This document shows positions 1-12,129 of a stretch of DNA of 64,000 nucleotides, in pieces. Within the stretch, counting starts at the first letter, position 1. Every line of letters starts with the position of its first letter. The stretch is from Rhyzopertha dominica. Lineage: Eukaryota; Arthropoda; Insecta; Coleoptera; Bostrichidae. The notes under the pieces were generated by a model. That model was not told the origin of the DNA and did no database searches. It was given only the letters and a program-made list of their open reading frames with translations. Location of the stretch: NCBI GenBank assembly GCA_025024175.1, contig QCXZ01000001.1, positions 20,584,001-20,648,000 of the forward strand. Reading direction: 5' to 3'. The translations under genes were made by a program, and so were the position numbers.

Positions 1-58
1 TTCAGATTATATTGACAATGATAATAGGTGTATTTACTAGATTTTTCAGGCAAATATA

Positions 59-159
59 TTTTTGAAAAAGTATTGCCAGCTTTGACCATGGATTGAACAA
101 CGGCAATCAAGGCCCCGGGTTCGATTCGTGGTCAAAGCTAGCAATACTTTTTCAAAAAG
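59..159. repeat. Hairpin with tRNA-like loop
   Basis: Two arms of about 30 bases (59-88 and 130-159) are near-perfect reverse complements, differing at about one base. The loop contains GGTTCGATTC at 118-127, which matches the B box/T-loop consensus of tRNA genes, preceded by CCCCG. The whole loop is only about 40 bases, so this is not a complete tRNA. It lies directly beside the left end of the mariner element. It could be the relic of a tRNA-derived SINE or of a foldback element. Confidence 0.55.
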
Positions 160-165
160 TGGTAT

Positions 166-1341
166 ATGTACGAGGTAAGCGCCAATAATTCCTGGCCTGA
201 CAATGAAAGAGGCAAAGTACAACAACAAGTTTTTATTGTTTTTCAATGTAATCTCCCTTGACTTCAATGCACTTCTTACAATGTTTAATTAACAATTCAA
301 TCCCTTTAAAAAATATTCCTTAGGGCCAAACCAGCTTCACTCAAAATCGTCTCGAAAACGTCGTCCACGAAGGTCTTTTTCTAAATAACCAATCATATCT
401 GGACTATAAAGAGGGTAATCTATTTGTTTGTAACCGCACACCTCTGGTTAATTTTCCTCGACGTTTTTCACAATTACTTTCCCGCAACCTATGAAGTGAT
501 CCTGCATAATATGTGCCATTAACGGTGGTATTTGTCTGTATAAAATCAATCAAAAGGAGTCCTTCACAATTCAAAAAGATCTTAGCCATTACTTTTCTTG
601 TTGACNGGCAAACTAGATTTTCGTGGGGGGGCCTCACCATTACGNCGCCATTCCATTGATTCTCTTTGTGGTTCATAGTAAAGAATCATAGTGTCATCGC
701 CGGTAACAATGGTTTCCAACACGGGGTTCGGGTCAGCTCCACACATTTCCAACAAAGATCGAGCACATCAACATGACGTTTCTGAACGGCCAAAAGGTGT
801 TTGGGAACCTATCTTGCACTGACCTTATTCATACCCAAATGGTCATGGAGGATTCGGCGAACAGTAGTATCGGAAAGTTTGTCTTTTTCTGCTATTTCCT
901 TGACCTTCAAACGTCAGTCATTTAGTACCAACTCTTCCACAAGGGCTACTTTGTCCTCCGTTATCACCTAAACTGGCCGCCCAGGTCTGGTGTCATCCTC
1001 AAGGGATTCCTGGTCCATGCGAAAACATTTTGCCCATTTCTTCACTACAGAATAGGAAGGGGAGCTTTAGCCGTATCAAGTCTTTCTTTAATAATTTTGG
1101 GTGTAAGCCCTTCTTTCGTTAAAAATTTAGTAACTGCTCTGTACTCAATTTTCGTCACCCGAGACATTTTCGGGATACTTTAATTTCAAAATGCTAATAA
1201 TTAAAAACTATTTCACATAAGTCTCTAATTTTGTTTCCACAGCCTAGTAAGACATGTAGTTATAAAATGTCAAAATTTAATCGTGATAAAATATCAGCAA
1301 CTATGTCAGGCCGAGAATTGTTGGCGCTTACCTCGTACATC
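166..1341 (-). mobile_element. Mariner transposon, degenerate
   Basis: The ends are inverted repeats of about 38 bases sharing the core TGTACGAGGTAAGCGCCAA. They are flanked by TA dinucleotides at 164-165 and 1342-1343, the target duplication expected for mariner. The 1176-bp length is close to the 1.3 kb of intact mariners. The interior encodes a broken transposase on the minus strand. Identity of the superfamily rests on the TA site, the terminal repeats and the protein relic together. Confidence 0.9.
232..1167 (-). pseudogene. Mariner transposase pseudogene
   Basis: Reading the minus strand from an ATG at 1167 gives MSRVTKIEYRAV then FLTKEGLTPKIIKERLD, the N-terminal helix-turn-helix region typical of mariner transposases. 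Further on come a WAK-F helix, DDTRPGRPV linker, LSDTTVRRILHDHLGM, and a catalytic-core block around 540-600 (KVMAKIFLNCEGLLLIDFI). The C-terminal end is recognisable near 240-330. In-frame stops and several frameshifts break the frame, and two N bases lie in it at 606 and 645. The element therefore cannot make its own transposase. Confidence 0.88.
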
Positions 1342-1342
1342 T

Positions 1343-2569
1343 AAATGACTATGGCTGTTCCATATTTCATCTATTACACATCTTTTTCTGTGGTTTTATG
1401 TTGATGTGCGGTAACTCAAAGTTCTATTTTAGTTAAATTTTCTCCTATACTAATGCCGTGATCATCTATCCAAGATTTAATGTAATTTTTTAACCGATCC
1501 AATAGGGGATAAGTAGTGATGTATATTTTTTATACAAATTAACAAATAAAATTATATTTTATAGTATTTTAATATGAGTTTCACTTTCATTTGAGGACCC
1601 TGGTTTCTGGGTGGAGGTCTCATCCTTTGGTTCATCTAATTTAACACTACTTTATCTAGTATTTATCGTACTCTTCTTTTTTATGCTAAATGACAAATTT
1701 AATTTTCATATATTGTACTTAACATTCTAAAATATGAAAGTTTTTTTCACAATAAATTATATTAAGTCGTATGAGTCCAGTTTTTAAGTTTATCTTTTGA
1801 ATACTGCCTGGACATTGGCAATTCATTTAGGCGAAAACTCCTTACTATTTATTTGGCAGTGTGCTTCATCAAAATACTGGCAACCTTGCTTATGAACTTT
1901 GCGAAATTAACTGATAATCTGTTGATTAGAACTGTGATGAAACAGGAAAATTAGTACAAAATAAGACTGTTATTAATTAATTTTTATTAACGAGGTTGTT
2001 GAGGCTAATAAAGATTGAACGAGCTAAATTATAAACATGCACCATTGTAACACTGATAACTATGTGTACAGTTGACAGTAAAATTCATGCACTATATGTT
2101 TATCTTAACTATATTTAATTTAACAGTTGTAGGTCATGCTTTTGCATATTAGAGGACGTTGTAGTAATCTCTCCATCATTCTTCACAGTATTGTTTCACC
2201 CCGGAGTCTCTGATCCAAAATAAAAAAAATATGTATGCAGTTGGTTGAGGTGTAGACAGCCCAGCATAGACATACATTTTAATGTATATGTACATTTTTA
2301 TAGCATCAACACACTTCTTTATGTTCTATGTATTATCTCTTACACACTGTAGTATCACTGTTTTATTGTAGCAATAAAGACATTGATTTATGTTCGACTA
2401 TAGCTAAAAATACTGATATCCATGATTTGGCATTTTCAGATCACTAAATGAATTAATTTGCAAGTAAATAACATCACCTAGGTGATAAAATATGTAATCA
2501 TGACCTTGACAGTTTAGGTGTTTATTTACATTATTATAATCATACACTAATAAAAACTTAAACAGTATG
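1343..2569. other. AT-rich gene-free stretch
   Basis: No gene is recognised in this stretch. The only structured segment seen is a short dispersed-repeat fragment at 2233-2285. Confidence 0.5.
2233..2285 (+). repeat. Fragment of foldback-repeat family
   Basis: GCAGTTGGTTGAGGTGTAGA followed by CAGCCCAGCATAGACATACATTTTAAT-type sequence. This matches the 3' end of the repeat at 29490-29690 and of the foldback insertion at 57505-58075. The 5' part of the repeat is missing here. Confidence 0.65.
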
Positions 2570-2571
2570 TA

Positions 2572-4799
2572 CAGGCTGCCACATTTTTGTTGTTATTAAT
2601 TGCAGGGTATCTCGGTAACTATTAATTCTACAGGGTTGCGGTTTCGACATTACTATATTATTTTTTCTTTTTTTCTTGAATAATGTAACATTTCTTCAGC
2701 TCTCAATATCTCGCTTGGGTATGTAGATACAGAAAAAAAAACTGTAAAGGCATTTTTAATAAAAATATTTAAGGGGTCACTTTTTTGAGATGTAACACGA
2801 ACTTGCATTCTTTTAAATGGAAACCATAGTTGGCTTTGCTGTAGTTGAAAAGATCTATATAAAGATCTATAAGTATACATTGTTAAGTTTCTAATTTTGG
2901 AATTATTCAAATGTTTTTTAATAATTTAATCAGATTTTATGTTTACATCCAGGAGGATATGGAATAAGAAAACAATATAATTTATATTATTAGGGAAAAA
3001 TTTTAATCCATTAAAAATAATATATGCATATTTGAATACATACATAAGACTCCTAAGAGCGCTCATGCAGTTATTTTATCGGTAATCTAGGAAGCCATGT
3101 AACTAATGAAATTGATTGTTTATTTGCAGATAAGTATCTGTGCATTGTTTATCATCAATTATTTACATACATTTTGACGAAAAATGTCAAAACTTATTAA
3201 ATTATTACAAAAATTGGAATAATACCAGAATTAGTAAAAATAAACCTAGCAATGTATACATTTTCTTAATCAGAAAAATTAAGTCTTTTCAACCATAGCA
3301 AAGCCAATTATGATTTCCATTTTTAAAAATGCTAGTTTGTTTTAAATCTCTAAAATGTGACCCCCTAAAAAATTCTAAGTACACCACTGGATCAGAATAA
3401 AAGTAGGTATCTATAAAAAATGTCTCTGCAGTTTTTTTATATCAACATAGCCAATCGAGATATTAAGAACTGAAGAAATGTTACACTTTTCATAAGTTGG
3501 ATATAGCTTTAAAACAAAGGACGATAAAAAAAAACTGCTGTAAATTGAATCAATACTTCCACATCCAATTGTCAAAATGACATTTATGTTTTTATTTCTT
3601 ATACTATACAATTAGTAATTAGGGTTTTTCCAAATAACTCGAAAATTATTAACTTAACAAAAAAATTACAAGAGTGGTTTCTGATCAGAAATTTGATTTT
3701 CTATATAATACCAAAATTTTAAAAAATCGTACGAGTAGAGTCCAAAATAGGTTTTTTGGAAATATTTCGAAAATGTCAAAATTTTGGATAAATTTTCTAA
3801 GACACTATTTGTGAGAAATTTTATTTCCTGTCTGATGGTAATTTCATTTTTTGAATATACTAAATATATTGGGAAATATTTAGGAAAAACCGTTTTCTTT
3901 AAGTGATGCTTTTTTGCTAATATCTTCTAAACAGTTTGCTGCACCGAAAATGTATAAGAGCAAATAATACTTGCAGTTACTAGGATCACCCAACAGATGT
4001 GATCGCGTGTAGTCCACACATCTATCACGTGATCGGAACCCCTTCCCTTCCGAAAAGCGTAACTTAAACCGCACAACAAATTTTAAAATTTATTTTTTCT
4101 GGGGCAACATAACCTCACTTTTTCTGAACTTAGTGAACGTTCAGGTTTGAAATTTGCAACAGAAAAGTTTACTCAAAGATGCCATATAACAGTATCTTAC
4201 AATTAAATTGCCAAAGAACATAGTTTTGCAATTTTAGTTTAATTTCGGTCGATCGGTAAGGTTGGCTAGTGTGAAACGGGGTTGAAGCAGATCTCCCTCG
4301 GTTGCAGAGAACCAATAGGAAAACTGCTTTTGAAAATCACGTGAAGATCACGTGTGTTTATTACTCCGTCTGTTGGGTGATCCAAATATAATCACACATA
4401 AATAAAATCAAAATTTGCTAAAAGGGTAGTTACCCCCCAATTTCGCCCCCTTCCCTATACCCTATCTACCCCATAAACAATAGTCGCTTTGGGTAGTTGA
4501 GATTTATACGTTCGTCAAATTTCAAGTTCATAGATTAAGTCTTTCGAAAGTTATCCTGTCCGCAAACAAAACCACAGACACACACACAGACAAGAAATTT
4601 TCTTGCTCAAATTTTGTTTTTTTTTTGTGTTTTCGGCCATTTTAAAGCAAATAAAAGTTTTTGAAATTTTTTTTCCCGATACAATACTTCCCATGTGTTG
4701 GATGTGGAAGTAATTAATACAATAATGGAGAGGCCGCAACGCTCTAGCATTAATAGTTACTGAGATACCTTACAAGTACAACGAAAATCGGACACCCTG
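2572..4799. mobile_element. TIR element with CAGGGTGTCC ends, TA target site
   Basis: The left end (CAGGCTGCC...) and right end (complement of CAGGGTGTCC) are inverted. They stay alignable for about 100 bases, through GGTATCTC-GTAACTATTAAT and GTTGCGG. A TA flanks each end (2570-2571 and 4800-4801). No transposase is recognisable inside. The ends resemble those of the next element at 5092, which carries a transposase relic, so a non-autonomous or gutted relative is likely. A smaller TIR element is nested at 3983-4383. Confidence 0.65.
3983..4383. mobile_element. MITE with GGATCACCCAACAGA ends
   Basis: The left end reads GGATCACCCAACAGATG and the right end is the reverse complement of GGATCACCCAACAGACGG. 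Both ends have CACGTG-containing sequence just inside. It is about 400 bp and non-coding. The right terminus is related to that of the 208-bp element at 39911-40118 (GATCACCGAACAGATGGAGT), so the two belong to one family. Confidence 0.7.
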
Positions 4800-5559
4800 T
4801 ACAGTGCACGTTTACCTTTTCCCACCGAATGTTAACTTTCGAAGCGTGACAGTTTTAAATAATTTCAAATAACTTTATTTACGTATGACACCATAGTGGC
4901 TACCAACTGAAAATTTTCAAATTACAATTGTCCAATTTAAATTATTTAAACGGCAACATGTGAAGAATACAAAAAGTTTTCACTTGAGATATCACATGAC
5001 CCTTTATTTCTAACCTTCTAATTTATTGAATTTTAAAGTGAACATGAGGGGGAAAGACTATAAACGTGTACTGTATACTGTACTCTGTATACAGGGTATC
5101 ACTAAAATACAGGCCGCTACTTCTAGGGCAAATTCTACTCATAAAAATGCAAAGAAAATTTATTTTGCATTTTGAGATTTTCATCATCGTTATTGAGTTG
5201 CAGCTTCTTGAAGATGAACGATAAAAATTAGATTCTTGTGAATAATTTTTTTTATTTTTTGACCAATGTTGATCATACTTTGAGAATGTGGGTTTGAAGT
5301 AGTGCCACCTCAAACTGTACAATTAGAATTTTTAACAAGAAAACAAGAATTTCTTGGAGCATGGTCTTTAGCTCACACTTGGGACGCGCTTCACATAATT
5401 TTGTCCACTCATCCTCTGATAAGGCTAGAGAACTGAATAACGTACCTATGTTATCGTTTTAGGAAGTAACGACAAAAAAACGTAGTCAAAAGAAAGGTCG
5501 GGTGTAGTCCTTGAAATTAGTAAATTCATAGCAAGCATGCGTTGAAATGGAAGAGAGTG

Positions 5560-5862
5560 ATTGTTGAAATTGATTGAACTCAGGAGGAAAGGCCTGAAGC
5601 CTACTCTCCTTCATAGTAAGCTTACCATAGAAGGAAGGGAGTGTTTGTTGAAATTTATTCAACTCGAGAGGAAAGGTTTTGGCATGGAAGGGAAAAGAGT
5701 GGCTGTTGAGATTTATTGAACTCGGGAGGAAAGGCTTTCACCCTTCCCTCCCTCATAGTAAGCTTGCCATGGAAGGAAAGATAGTGGCTGCTAAGATTCA
5801 GTGAACTCGGGAGGAAAGGCCTTGGCCTGGAAGGGAAGACCGTGACTATTGAGATGGTTAAT
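5560..5862. repeat. Minisatellite inside the left TIR arm
   Basis: Four imperfect units of about 55-90 bases, each carrying GAACTC-GGAGGAAAGG and most carrying TGGAAGGAA. It is present only in the left arm of the surrounding transposon, so it expanded after or during formation of that arm. Confidence 0.75.
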
Positions 5863-6289
5863 GGTTTTTGGCTTAGAACTTTTGTGTGAATAAATTTTTG
5901 AATGGTTTGATAACATTTTGTGAATCTATGGTCATTATTTAAAGAAATACTCCCTCTTATGTTATTTGATAAAAATGCACCGTTATCAATTAATGTGTGT
6001 TTAAAGTACTGTTTTCACAGATTTACTTGTATCTAGCTGGTGGAAGACAGTAAGTAATTTATGTAACTGACATTTTGCGACTCTGCTTCTGACATTTTTT
6101 GATTATAAATTAGATTTCGTTTATTTTTGCTGTTTTTAAACTTCTTTGTTAATTCTTGTTTTTGAAGTTTTAGTAGCGTAGGGTTTTGTACTTGTTAAGT
6201 TTAGTTATTCTTTAAGTATTTTAATATTCACAAAATGGAATGCTATTCCACTGAATAAATGGTGGATATTCATCTAATGTATGGCCTTT

Positions 6290-6950
6290 GCTTCCTGCAA
6301 GAGGGCTGGAGCATGTTGTATGTAGGCAGAACCTCATCCTGGCGGACGCACACCAGGTGAAGAAGTGGATTTTGGAACATTGCGCCAATGATCTGGAGTT
6401 TTTACAAGAGTGATGTTGACCGATGAGGCCGGATTCACCCGAGACAGTGTGGTTAACTCATGGAACAAACATATTTGAAATGATGAAAATCCTCATGCAA
6501 TAATGCATACCCAACATCAAGAAAAGTTTGCTGTAAGTGTGTAGGGTGGTCTTGTCGGAGATCATTTGATAGGTCCTTATTTTCTTCTTGTTTGTCTGGA
6601 GAAAACTGCACAAAATTTTAAGAGAACGAACTTCCGGCTCTTGTTGAAAACCTTTTTTTTTAAGATAGAGCGCAATCCTCCACATTACAGCCAGGCTGTC
6701 AGACCCTTTTAAATACCACCTTTAGAAATGTAAATGGATTGGTCGTTGAGCATCTGTGGCTTGGCCTGCTCGCGTTCTCCAGATCTAAATCCAATGGATT
6801 TTTATGTTCGTTCTCCAAATCTAAATTTTGTATGCCAGTGCATTCAGCATAGTTCTGAGCGAATAAGAACCATTGAAGTCATTTTCTTCATGGTGAGAAG
6901 GTCAATGAGATAGTGTAGAACTCTGTATTGCCGAAGATGGTGACCACTTC
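6290..6950 (+). pseudogene. IS630/Tc1-type transposase pseudogene
   Basis: Conserved blocks appear in order on the plus strand but in different frames. HVVCRQNLILADAHQ (about 6310) corresponds to the region before the catalytic core. TDEAGFTRDSVVNSWNKH (from 6419) contains the first catalytic Asp. VGDHLIGPYFL lies at about 6552-6586. A block near 6735-6805 ends with WPARSPDLNPMDF, which precedes the last catalytic residue in this family. Several frameshifts and stops destroy the frame. The N-terminal DNA-binding half is missing or unrecognisable. Confidence 0.85.
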
Positions 6951-7680
6951 TGCTTATTTAATGTTTCTTTTTATTATGAGTGTGTTGATGGTTAAATTTA
7001 AGTAATCTAGCTGAATAAGGTTGATGTACATGTGTAAAAAGTCAAACTTTATGTTAACATTGAACCAAATGCAGGGCAGTTTTACTGTCTTCTCTTCCGT
7101 CAACTAGATAAGAGTAAATCTGTGAATACAGTATTTATTTAAACACACATTTCTCGAAAACGGTGCATATTTATAAAATGACATAAAAGGGGTATTCCTT
7201 TAAATAAGGACCACACATTCAAAATATGTTATCAAACAATTTAAAAATTTGTTCACACAAAAATTCTAAACCAAAAACCATTAAGGGTACTTATCCCCTC
7301 CTCCTCCTCCTTGAGAGATATTAAAAATCTAATTCTACGTTTCGAAGTGGCATTACTTCAAAATCACATTATCAAAATATAATCAAAATCGGTCAAAAAA
7401 TAAAAAAAATGTTTGCAAAAAATTATTTTTACCATTCTTCTCCAAGAAGCTGTAACTCAATAATGAGGATGCAGATCTCAAAATGGAAAATAAATTTTCG
7501 TCATATTTTTATGCATGGAATACACCCTAGAAGCAGTGGCCTATATTTTAGTGACACCCTGTATAACAATATGGGATGACTAATACTAATGTTATCTCTA
7601 AACTACAAATATTTCTTTTGGGGGTCAAAGCTACAACAATTGTAATTTTTGCAGCTTCATCAGTACCTTAGTAACAGCAG

Positions 7681-10600
7681 TCCTAACCCACCACCTAGGA
7701 TGGGTGTCGACTGTGCTGCCCCCTTCACAATTAAACGAGGAACTCCTCGCCAAACTTAATAGGCCATGCAATGCCCTCTGGAGCCAGCTTATGGACTTGT
7801 ACGGTGCGGTCGGTCACCCCACAAAAATGGCACACACACTCATAACTGGCACAAATAAAAGCGAACTGATCTCGAAAATCCTTAATTCGCTCACTTACTT
7901 CATCAGGTGTTGCAAGATCGAACACAAGAACGTCACCCGTACTGAAGTGGCAAAGGAAAATGCTGTGGTGGACGCGATTTGTAATGAATATGCTTGCATT
8001 CCAAAAGAAAATTATAAGAAGTATGAGGACCATTTGAGGGAAATGGCATTTATTGATGGTTGCAATGGGAAATGTGAGGTTAGAAAAAGGTTTGATGTGA
8101 AGAAACAAGTTGAGAAGGAATGTGATGAAAAGACTGAAAACAGAGAAGTGTCGAAGAAGACTGGACTTGTCAGGACACCTAGTTGCTTATCACAATTGAC
8201 GAAGCCAATGAATTGCAGTGATGAACTGAAAAACCATCTATATCCACAGTTAGAAACACTTTGCATGGAAGAGTTAAAAGGTGCAAGAAAAAATAAATGT
8301 GAAGCTTCGGTCTCTATGGAACCAGATCACTTTGTAGCTGAGGCACCTATAAATAAGTTTGAATTGTCAAATAGGGAGATACATGAGAAGGTTAACAAAC
8401 TCCTGCGTGTTCCTCCAAGCGCAGTTCCACTTCATTTAGGTGCAAACTGCACAAAAGAATGCCTTAGAAAGTATGATGAACACATAATAACAGATTCCAG
8501 TACTAAGAAAGTCATCATGGAGAAACAAACAAGATGTAATGATTCCGAAGACAAGAAAGAGGTAATGTTTGTATTGGGGGATGATGATAAGCTTGTTGGT
8601 TTAAGAAAGGAGCACAGCTGCATAGAATTTTCAGACTCGAAATCCTCACAGCCATGTGGAACGAAGTTGGGAATGAAAAAAGAAAAGAGCTGTTTTGATT
8701 TCAAGAATTACCAAGAAAATAGTGAAGATGAGTGCTTAAGAATGAAAAACCTTAAAACAGTTGCTCATTCTTCTAACACATCAACACTTCAACAGAAACC
8801 AGATATTTCAAATGTTCGATTTGAGCCACAAGAAAGCGAAGATGATCGGTCCTTTGAGAATTCCGAATTCAAAGACGAATATTTTGAGAGGTACAAGGGA
8901 AGAGCAGAAATCAAACCAAGCACTTCATGGACATACCTGAAAGCCGCGGGACTGGAAAGAGAACCCAGTAAATCGACAGAGACTACGAAAAAGGTCGAAA
9001 AAGAATTTACACGGTCTCAGAGTGTACCTCCGGAAGAACGCAAACCTGAAAGCAGCACAAATGAAACAAAGTCACGCTACCGCTACTCAGGGGTCAAGTT
9101 CAACTTCCAGCAGTACCCGCAGATCGTGGAGAACTACATGAAGAGTAAAAACATTGAACTGTCGAATCTGCCGTTTGACAAGAAAATAGACTGCCACCAG
9201 ATCATGTCGCTAGATGACAGTACCTTTGATTTTACATCCGACGGTGACAATGAAGAGATGGAAGCACTTCAGACCCCATCCAACGCTTCTGAATTGGAGT
9301 GCATTAGTGATCTGACTACTGAAAAGCAGAATGTGCCCAAAATGTTAACAAGAACTAAGGCACCTGTGATTGATGATGGTTGTGGATTATGCAGGCAAAA
9401 TTTGCAGGAAGATAATGAGAATGAGGCTGGTATGGAAGTGTGCTGCAAGAAGGAGAAAGCTGTAGTGCAGAAAATGAAGATCATTTCACTGCCAATGCCA
9501 AAGTAAGTAAAGTTAAAGAAATATTTTATGTACAGGGTCTGCCATTGCTCTGGCAGTCTATTGTATTGTAGACAGAAAACTGGAGCTTATTTGCAAACCT
9601 AAAAACCTAAAAATATTTTGTTTCTACAGGTGTTCCATTTTTGCTGTACCAACCTCCCTTTTATTTTAAATGGAACACCCTCTTCCTATATTATTGCATT
9701 TTTTAATTCCTTTTTGAAGCAATATAGTACGGTGTGTGCTTTATTTAAGTTTAGGTTTGTTTATGTATTGTAAAGGTTTGTATTTCAAAGTTTAATGTGC
9801 ACATATAATAAGTGTCTTTGGTTGGCCGTGTCATTCATACTAACAGTAACAAATCCCAATAGAGCAATATACATCAGTAATAACACCATATTATACACAC
9901 TATCAAATCTTATTTTTCATAATTTTCAAACCATGTTGCAAATTGTTTGAAAATTCATCTTTTTAACTGTTTTAACAGATTTCGACGACTACAAGGAAAT
10001 AAGGTAATTGTCACTTGCCAACTGTCCAAAGCACTCTCTCAATATGTGTGCTCAAATAAAATAAAAAGCATTGCATTTCAAAGTAAACTTAAATAAAACC
10101 TAGTGTGCTACACTTTTGAAATGGCAATTTGAAGCTCTTATCAGATATTTAAAAAAAAATAAGTTTGGACCGATTACTTTTTGACGTGATTCTGTATACT
10201 AATTTTGTAAATGGCATTGAAATCTACTCAAAAACGAGCTTTGGGAATGTTTTACTACAAAAATTCAAAATTTTTAACGAAAAAGATTTTACATTCTCAA
10301 AATTAACGTGTATTTTCTAGAATCACCCTGTAAGTACCTGCAATACTGTGATAGACTACGGTTTTTACCATTAAGTTTCTCATTAAAAATGACATAATTT
10401 GGTACTAATTCAGTAAAACCAGCTAAAGATAAGGCCCATATGTGTATTAATAGAATAATTGAAAGAAAAAAAATCTTTTCTATTTAAAAAAAAAACATCT
10501 TTAAAAGTGTTTCTTTTATACATTTTGATTGACTTTTTCATGCTCTATCGCATGGCGAAATATTAGTCATTTTTGAATATGCTACAAACGTCAGTTTTTT

Positions 10601-11751
10601 CAATAAACTTAAAATAACAACAAAAAAGTTGACTGTAGGTAGGTAACATGTATTCTTAACAAAATGCCCCTGATTTTCAACAAAGAATTCAAAAGTGCAT
10701 TAATATACATTTATAATAAAAGAGTAGAGTGTGGTGCAGCAAAAATGGAACATTCTGCAGAAATGAAAATATTTTTAGGCTGACTCTTTATATGCTGCCA
10801 AACACACTTTACTAATAGTAGCTCGGTTACTTAAAATTTTAAGAAAAAAGTATCTTTCCATTTTATTTTTGACTAAGTAATAAATCATCTTTAAAAAAGG
10901 GCTTCACTACAGAAAGTTCAAATCTCTATTCTAGGTCAGTGCCGTCTTTACTGTCAATGTCACCAATAGGCTATACAACCTCACTGATGAGGGGAGTTGC
11001 TGATCATTACATGTCAGATATGGTACTGCAAGGTACATCTGCACCGAAAACACAATGGGAGTCGCTTCTGAGAAACGATCTTGTTCTTGAAGCAAAACAC
11101 CCTCTCCTGGAGCAGCCTGTTGAGGAAGCAGTTGCTATAATAGCAAATACAGACACTTGGTAAGAAGTTTGTTCAAGTAATTCATTGAGTTTCTCTTGTT
11201 GCCTTTGATGGAGTCTTACATTTGAATTTTTTCAATTTCTTTTAGGGATGTTCAACTTATGTCTAGTCATACTTATGTAGTGGATAAGGGCTCATCAGGT
11301 ATTAGAGTTGGAATGTCGCAACTCGTAGCCAATATGCTTGAATCTCTCCTACACATGTGGAAATTGAGGGNACCTGCTGAATATGTAAGCATGATTTTTA
11401 AATAGAACAGTGNCAGCTGNAGCCAAAATGAAAGTAACTAAATACCAAATTTCTATTTTCCCTAGAACTGGGGAATAATGTAAATCTGGCATCACTGTTT
11501 AATACAATTTTTTTTTAAAGAAACCTCATCAATTTTTTTTCCAGTGTTTAATGCACATAGAGCAGCGGCTCCAAGAGTTCTGCATCCGTTCACAGGCCCT
11601 GTCCAATCTTCTGTTGGACACAGAATTCTGCAGTATGGATTTTTTAACGTCCACCCTTCAACTAGAAGTAAATGATGTTCCACTCCTTATGGCTGTTGCA
11701 TCAACCCATTCACCACAAGTGACTGAGAAATATGGACTGAGTTTCCACTGA
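7681..11751 (+). CDS. FNIP: Folliculin-interacting protein, C-terminal four exons
   Basis: FNIP binds folliculin. In animals the pair acts at the lysosome as a GTPase-activating complex for RagC/D, linking amino-acid supply, AMPK and mTORC1. Exons: 7681-9502, 10935-11159, 11246-11384, 11545-11751, all with GT-AG borders and consistent phase (797 codons in total). The first exon opens in frame with LTHHLGWVSTVLPP and then NALWSQLMDLYGAVG, both matching the FNIP middle region. Its long charged remainder (about residues 90-590) looks disordered. The later exons encode SMSPIGYTTSLMRGVADHY, then an HIEQRLQEF block, and end with the family hallmark PLLMAVASTHSP. No true start codon lies here, because the open frame continues upstream to an acceptor AG at 7679-7680. 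Upstream exons are not visible in 1-7680. One N falls at 11371. Confidence 0.93.
9503..10934 (+). other. FNIP intron with repeat debris
   Basis: A 1.4-kb intron, much longer than its neighbours (86 and 160 bases). It contains a CACCCTGTA-ended fragment near 10120-10330 that resembles transposon termini seen elsewhere in the window. There is no ORF of note. Confidence 0.55.
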
Positions 11752-11945
11752 TACGGTCATTAAATCCGTATCTGTGATTATTGGCTAATGTTTGTTTATG
11801 TGAATTTATTAGATAAAAATCATAAGAGACCAAATATTTAGGTTTTAACATGTATTTTTATTTGGTTAAGTGAACTGTATATATTACCAGGCTGTACATT
11901 TGGTTATGTAATGTTATTTATTTTTTATTATTTGCAGTTTATTGC

Positions 11946-11951
11946 AATAAA
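11946..11951 (+). terminator. FNIP polyadenylation signal
   Basis: AATAAA occurs 195 bases after the FNIP stop codon and is followed by a GT/T-rich tract. It is the first canonical signal downstream. Confidence 0.55.
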
Positions 11952-12129
11952 TAATATGTGCCTATTGAAGTTTTTTTTTAAGGTAGTACATTCTAATTGC
12001 AATATATTTTCTTTCTTTCTATGAGCAATTTCATTATTCAGTGTTGTAAAAAGTTAATTCTTTTCAATATGTTGAAAGTGAAACTTCTTTTTTCATCACT
12101 AAGATCATCATAATATACAGAGTATCACA

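Larger units (their letters stand above)
5092..7561 (+). mobile_element. Long-TIR transposon with transposase relic
   Basis: The ends are CAGGGTATCACTAAAATA and the reverse complement of CAGGGTGTCACTAAAATA, each flanked by TA (5090-5091 and 7562-7563). The inverted repeats continue inward for roughly 450-500 bases: 5092-5330 pairs with 7320-7561, and 5860-6055 pairs with 7080-7285. The left arm is lengthened by a minisatellite at about 5560-5860 that the right arm lacks. The loop (about 6060-7070) holds a broken transposase. A TA target site, long subterminal inverted repeats and an IS630-like protein together suggest a Tc1/mariner-superfamily relative. Confidence 0.85.

Noticed and set aside
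59..159. Functional tRNA gene
   Set aside because: Only the B-box part matches. The sequence is too short, lacks an A box and anticodon arm, and the fold is a single long hairpin.
7731..9484. Several minus-strand ORFs of 70-125 codons
   Set aside because: They lie entirely antisense to the long FNIP exon and have no recognisable domain.
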